Origin: Oscillospiraceae bacterium
GTDB lineage: Bacteria > Bacillota > Clostridia > Oscillospirales > Ruminococcaceae
Direction: 5' to 3'
Assembly: GCA_019420135.1 (NCBI GenBank)
Contig: JAHZHS010000073.1
Span: 1 to 8,757, forward strand
DNA length: 8,757 bases
How positions within the stretch are numbered: the first letter of the stretch is position 1; every line of letters starts with the position of its first letter. The notes beneath the pieces were generated by a model. It saw only the letters and a program-made list of their open reading frames with translations. It was not told the DNA's origin and made no database searches. Below are positions 5,283-8,757 of the stretch, piece after piece. A program made the translations under genes and the position numbers.

Positions 5283-7852
5283 GCATTCTGCAAAAGCTGA
5301 CTTTGGCCGAGATCCGCCGCCACAAAAGCCGGTTCGTGGTCACCGTCATCGGGGTATTGCTGTCCACCGCCCTGGTGGCGGCGGTGCTGCTGGGCATCGA
5401 CTCGGTGATGGCCTCCATGCGCCGCACCGTGGTGGCCCATTGGGGGGACTACGACTGGCAGGCCTCCGAGACGGGCAGCACCGCCCCCGCCGCTACCCTG
5501 GACGCCCTGGACGCCTCGGGGCTGCTGTCCCAGCTGGGCTACGCCTGCGACCTCACCGGCCCGGTCTCCTCCGGCTATGGCCGGGTGGACCTCATCGGGG
5601 TGGGCGGCAACGCCTGGGAGCTGCTGGGGGCTGCGGCAGCGGAGGGCACCCTCCCCGCTGCCGAGGGCGAAGTGGCCGTCTACGCCGACTTTGCCCGGAA
5701 AAACGCTCTCTCCCCCGGGGACACCCTCACCCTCCCCGGGCCTGACGGGGAAAGCCGCTCCTACACCGTCACGGCGGTGCTGGAGCAGTTCCACCTGGAC
5801 AACACCTTCGTCGCCCCCGCCGAGGACCCCTTTGCCCTGATCGTCACGCCTGTCTCCGACCCGCCGGAGGGCGCTGCCGTCTACTACTGGGGCAAGGCGG
5901 TGTCCACCGACACCAAAACCCTGCAGGCCCTGCTGGACCTGGACGAGCAGCTCTCCACCGGGGTGTCCGGCTTCAGCGGCTGGCTCAACGCTTCCCTGCT
6001 GGCCTGGTCGGGGGTGCAGTCCCCCGGCGGCGGGGACAACCTGCTGTTGCTGGTGGGCACCCTGCGGATGTTCTTGCTGCTGCTCATCGCGGCGGCGGCC
6101 GTCCTCATGATCTACAACGCCTTTTCCATCAGCCTGGCCGAGCGCCGCCGCACCCTGGGCATGCTGGCCAGCGCCGGGGCCACCCCCGAACAGCGCTCCG
6201 CCTGCATCTTCTACGAGGCCCTGGCCGCCGGCATCCTCGGCATCCCCCTGGGTCTGGCCGCCGCCTGCGCCGGGCTGGCCCTCACCTTTGCCCTCACGGC
6301 CCCCCTCATCCGGCAGGTGTCGGGGAAACTCATCGCCGACTTCTCCCTCACCCTGACGGTGCGGCCGGTGTGGCTGCTCCTCAGCGCGGCCGCTGCCGTG
6401 GGGGTGCTGCTCATCTCCGCCTGGGTGCCCGCCCTCCATGCAGGCAAGACCGGGCCCATCGACGCCATCCGGGGCGCCGGGGAGGTACGTCTCTCCCGCC
6501 GGGCCCTGCGGGGCGGGCGGCTCTTTGGCCGGGTCCTCGGCCCCGAATATATCCTGGCCCGGAAAAACGCCCGGCGCAGCGTCCACCGCTACCGGGCGAC
6601 GCTGCTCTCCCTGACCATGAGTGTGGTACTGATGGTCACTGCCTCGGGGTTTGCGGGGTATCTGGAGACAGCCTACTCCATGGGCCACCGGAACAGCGAC
6701 TACAACATCACCGCCCGGCTGGACAGCTATGACCTGACCGCCGACATCACCGCCGACCCCGGCTTTGCGGTGCTGACCGCCCCCGAGAATGCCCGGGCCG
6801 TCCGGGTGCGGGAGACGGTGCAGTGGGGCGCCTCCCGCCTGCCCGCCGACCGGTTCAGCGAGCAGCAGCAGACCCTGACCGCCCAGGCCGATTCCGCCAA
6901 CGCCGCCTTTGGCCTGGCCCCCGCCGTGGGCGCCGACGGTACCCTGGCCATGTCCCCTTACCTCATCGTCCTGTCCGATGAGGAGTATGCCGCCCTGGCC
7001 GGGGCGGAGGCCGCCTCCGACGGGCAGACCCTCGACTGCCTGCTCATCAACCGGTACCTCTTTACCGGATCGGAGGGGGGCTACACCGATGTGCAGGGGC
7101 AGACCAACTACCAGCCCGGGGACACGGTGGACTGGGATTTCAACACCCTGCCCGTCACCCTGAACATCCGGGCGGTGCTGGACGGGGAGGACGTGCCCGA
7201 AGAGCTGGTGCGCACCACCTCCTCCGCCACCACCATCACCTTTGTGACGGGGCGCAGCGCCGCGGACGCCGTCTTTGCCCGCTTCACCGCCGAGACGGGG
7301 GGCTACTGCCGCCGGAACTTCACCTTCTCCTACCAGGCGGAGGACCGGGAGGCCCTCATGGACGAGCTGGAGCCCCTCACCTTCGGCACCAACTACTATG
7401 CCGTCACCGACCAGACCGCCGAGCTGGCCAACATTTCCTCCGCCGTGGCCCTGGTGCGGGTGGCGCTGTACGGCTTTACCGCCCTCATCGCCCTGGTGTG
7501 CGCCGCCAACATCGCCAACACGGTGTCCAGCGGCATGGCTCTGCGCCGCCGGGAATCCGCCGTGCTGCGGTCGGTGGGCATGACGCCCAAAAGCCTGCGC
7601 CGGATGATCTTCTGGGAGAGCGGCATCTACGGCCTGAAAGCCCTGTGCTGGGGGCTGCCGGTGAGCGGGATTCTCCTCTGGTTTGTATACCGGAAGCTGA
7701 CCAATCTCTACGTTTTCCCCTTCTTCTATCCTCTCGGCGCGGCGGTGATCGCGGCGGCGGCCATGCTGGCCCTGAGCCTTGCCTCCGCCTGGCCGGCCCT
7801 GGCCCGGGCGGGGCGCACCGCCCCCGCCGCCGACCTGCAGCGGGAGGACTGA
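5279..7852 (+). CDS. FtsX-type ABC transporter permease
   Basis: The 857-residue product is the membrane partner of the ATPase. It starts with GTG inside the overlap GTGA, and its first residues are the amphipathic EIRRHKSRF lead-in typical of this family. Predicted membrane segments lie near 20-40, 255-280, 309-340, 362-385, 440-462, 719-748, 778-804 and 813-838, giving two halves of four helices. Extracytoplasmic domains occupy about 41-254 and 463-718. Each half carries an FtsX domain whose cytosolic loop has the recurring pattern ERRRTLGMLASAGATPEQ (288-305) and RRRESAVLRSVGMTPKSL (756-773). The duplicated layout fits peptide or lipoprotein exporters and resistance transporters linked to two-component systems. 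The 10-helix BceB plan, with one large loop, is not matched. Substrate is unknown; the pairing with the regulator suggests an envelope-active compound. Confidence 0.92.
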   Translation: MSILQKLTLAEIRRHKSRFVVTVIGVLLSTALVAAVLLGIDSVMASMRRTVVAHWGDYDWQASETGSTAPAATLDALDASGLLSQLGYACDLTGPVSSGYGRVDLIGVGGNAWELLGAAAAEGTLPAAEGEVAVYADFARKNALSPGDTLTLPGPDGESRSYTVTAVLEQFHLDNTFVAPAEDPFALIVTPVSDPPEGAAVYYWGKAVSTDTKTLQALLDLDEQLSTGVSGFSGWLNASLLAWSGVQSPGGGDNLLLLVGTLRMFLLLLIAAAAVLMIYNAFSISLAERRRTLGMLASAGATPEQRSACIFYEALAAGILGIPLGLAAACAGLALTFALTAPLIRQVSGKLIADFSLTLTVRPVWLLLSAAAAVGVLLISAWVPALHAGKTGPIDAIRGAGEVRLSRRALRGGRLFGRVLGPEYILARKNARRSVHRYRATLLSLTMSVVLMVTASGFAGYLETAYSMGHRNSDYNITARLDSYDLTADITADPGFAVLTAPENARAVRVRETVQWGASRLPADRFSEQQQTLTAQADSANAAFGLAPAVGADGTLAMSPYLIVLSDEEYAALAGAEAASDGQTLDCLLINRYLFTGSEGGYTDVQGQTNYQPGDTVDWDFNTLPVTLNIRAVLDGEDVPEELVRTTSSATTITFVTGRSAADAVFARFTAETGGYCRRNFTFSYQAEDREALMDELEPLTFGTNYYAVTDQTAELANISSAVALVRVALYGFTALIALVCAANIANTVSSGMALRRRESAVLRSVGMTPKSLRRMIFWESGIYGLKALCWGLPVSGILLWFVYRKLTNLYVFPFFYPLGAAVIAAAAMLALSLASAWPALARAGRTAPAADLQRED

Positions 7853-7903
7853 CGCCCTCCTCACGGGCAGCACAAATCATACCGCTTATCGTCTGTTTTA
7901 TCC

Positions 7904-7950
7904 AAAAAGCCGCCCCCTTGTCCCACCGCGGGACAAAGGGGCGGCTTTCA
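7904..7950 (+). terminator. Terminator-like hairpin after the permease gene
   Basis: Arms 7906-7924 (AAAGCCGCCCCCTTGTCCC) and 7930-7948 (GGGACAAAGGGGCGGCTTT) pair over 19 positions with one C-A mismatch and a 5-base loop. The T tract that follows is interrupted (TTTCACAGTTTTCTT), so termination may be less sharp than at the two other hairpins. An A run at 7904-7908 gives the minus strand a short T run as well. It lies 54 bases after the permease stop and ends the transporter transcript. Confidence 0.85.
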
Positions 7951-7990
7951 CAGTTTTCTTGCTTTTGGAGGGGAGGAGGGCTATTTATTC

Positions 7991-8021
7991 TTGCAAAAAT
8001 CTCTGTTATAATATATATAAT
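7991..8021 (+). promoter_or_regulatory. AT-rich promoter of the LytTR regulator gene
   Basis: TGTTATAAT (8004-8012) is a consensus extended -10. A TTTATT 17 bases upstream (7984-7989) is a weak -35. Alternatively TTGCAA (7991-7996) pairs with TATATA (8014-8019) at 17 bases or TATAAT (8016-8021) at 19 bases. The stretch 7981-8040 is far richer in A and T than anything else in the window, consistent with a strong and easily melted promoter. Which -10 is used cannot be decided by eye. Confidence 0.65.
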
Positions 8022-8062
8022 ATTGTAGTTTGAGAAGTCTGCCCGAAAGGAGGAACCCCCCT

Positions 8063-8757
8063 TTGCACGTTGCCATTGTAGAAGACGATCCGGAATACCG
8101 CAGCCAGATGGAAGAATATATCCGCCGCTACGGGGAGGAGCACGGCCTGCCCTTTGAGGTGGAGTGCTTTGCCGACGGCAGCCAGATTGTGGAGGGGGAT
8201 ACTTCCCGCTTTGACATCATCCTGCTGGACATCGAGATGCCCGGCATGAACGGCATGGAGGCGGCCCACAAGCTGCGGGCCGCCGACGCCGACGTGGTGC
8301 TGGTGTTTGTGACCAACATGGCCCAGTATGCCATCCGGGGCTATGAGGTGGGGGCGCTGGATTTTGTGCTCAAGCCCATCAACTACTACACCTTCAGTGT
8401 GCGGTTTGAGCGGGCCATCCACCGCGCCCAGAAGCGGGAGAGCGGCCAGGTGCTGCTCAACCTGCCCGACGCCGTCAAGCGCATCTCCACCCGGGAGATC
8501 TATTACGTGGAGGTGCAGAACCGCATGCTCCACTACCACACCGAGGAGGGCGAATTCGTTTTGCGGGGCACCATGCAGCAGGCGGAACACCAGCTGGAAC
8601 GCTATCACTTTGTCCGGTGCAACCACTGGTATCTGGTCAACCTGCGCCATGTCACCGAGGTCCGCCGGGACACCGTCATGGTGGCGGGCCAGGAGCTGGA
8701 AATCAGCCGCCGCAACCACACCGCCTTTCTCACCGCCCTGACCAACTACGTGGGAGG
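8063..8757 (+). CDS. LytTR-family response regulator, truncated by the window end
   Basis: The frame starts at TTG (8063), 9 bases after GGAGG in AAAGGAGG, and stays open for 231 codons to the window edge. The first in-frame ATG comes only at codon 16, inside the receiver domain, so the TTG start is needed for an intact first strand (HVAIVEDDPEY). The receiver shows Asp8-Asp9, phosphoacceptor Asp56 in IILLDIEMPGMNG, Thr84 in FVTNM and Lys104 in FVLKP. A LytTR DNA-binding domain follows from about 130, with ISTREIYYVEVQNRMLHYHT, the region FVRCNHWYLVNLRHVTEV and LEISRRNHTAFL. Family proteins are about 240 residues, so only the last few are missing. Such regulators usually pair with an HPK10-type sensor kinase and respond to peptide or envelope signals; a kinase gene just downstream would be expected. 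Confidence 0.93.
   Translation, partial: MHVAIVEDDPEYRSQMEEYIRRYGEEHGLPFEVECFADGSQIVEGDTSRFDIILLDIEMPGMNGMEAAHKLRAADADVVLVFVTNMAQYAIRGYEVGALDFVLKPINYYTFSVRFERAIHRAQKRESGQVLLNLPDAVKRISTREIYYVEVQNRMLHYHTEEGEFVLRGTMQQAEHQLERYHFVRCNHWYLVNLRHVTEVRRDTVMVAGQELEISRRNHTAFLTALTNYVG

Noticed and set aside
4877..7873. A 998-codon open frame on the minus strand opposite the ATPase and permease genes.
   Set aside because: It is a shadow of GC-rich codon usage: very high Gly, Pro, Gln and His content, no domain, no plausible ribosome binding site, and it lies antisense to well-recognised genes.
1..8757. Mobile element, CRISPR array, tRNA or rRNA.
   Set aside because: No transposase or integrase frame, no regularly spaced repeat array, and no tRNA cloverleaf or rRNA sequence was found on reading either strand by eye.

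Overview
This window comes from a GC-rich, low-repeat bacterial chromosome. AGGAGG-type ribosome binding sites, sigma-A-type promoters, short intergenic gaps and the mix of families (PF13303 PTS EIIC, DJ-1/PfpI, a clostridial-type methylglyoxal synthase relative, a Bce-like two-component/ABC set and a LytTR regulator) suggest a high-GC Clostridia member of the Oscillospiraceae type (Faecalibacterium, Gemmiger or Subdoligranulum relatives). The taxonomic placement is an inference; no rRNA or marker gene is present.

Layout. Bases 1-62 hold the C-terminal membrane tail of a protein that starts outside the window. A strong bidirectional terminator (89-139) separates it from a convergent minus-strand gene for a stand-alone PTS-type EIIC membrane protein (152-1210). 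A compact divergent promoter region (about 1270-1372) drives that gene and, on the plus strand, a DJ-1/PfpI-family protein (1399-1950). A second bidirectional terminator (1982-2029) lies between the DJ-1 gene and a minus-strand methylglyoxal synthase homologue (2041-2451), which has lost residues matching the known catalytic ones. A second divergent promoter region (2452-2701), with symmetric TTGCAA -35 elements, separates it from the largest block.

That block is a plus-strand four-gene set: an OmpR-family response regulator (2702-3370), a short-sensor histidine kinase (3374-4372), an ABC ATPase (4593-5282) and an 857-residue FtsX-type permease (5279-7852). Kinase and ATPase are separated by 220 bases containing GTCAC direct repeats at roughly helical spacing, an extended -10 without a recognisable -35, and a long GC-rich stem-loop. 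The simplest model is that the phosphorylated regulator binds the repeats and switches on the transporter, as in peptide-antibiotic detoxification modules. The kinase has almost no extracytoplasmic loop, so its input may come through the membrane or from the transporter.

A hairpin (7904-7950) follows the permease. Then an AT-rich extended -10 promoter drives a LytTR-family response regulator that starts at TTG (8063) and runs off the window.

Most of the window is ordinary chromosomal content. No mobile element, CRISPR array, tRNA or rRNA was seen, and no gene-free stretch exceeds 300 bases. The points most worth a second look are the catalytically degenerate methylglyoxal synthase homologue, the direct-repeat operator with its structured leader upstream of the transporter, and the two symmetrical divergent promoter regions.
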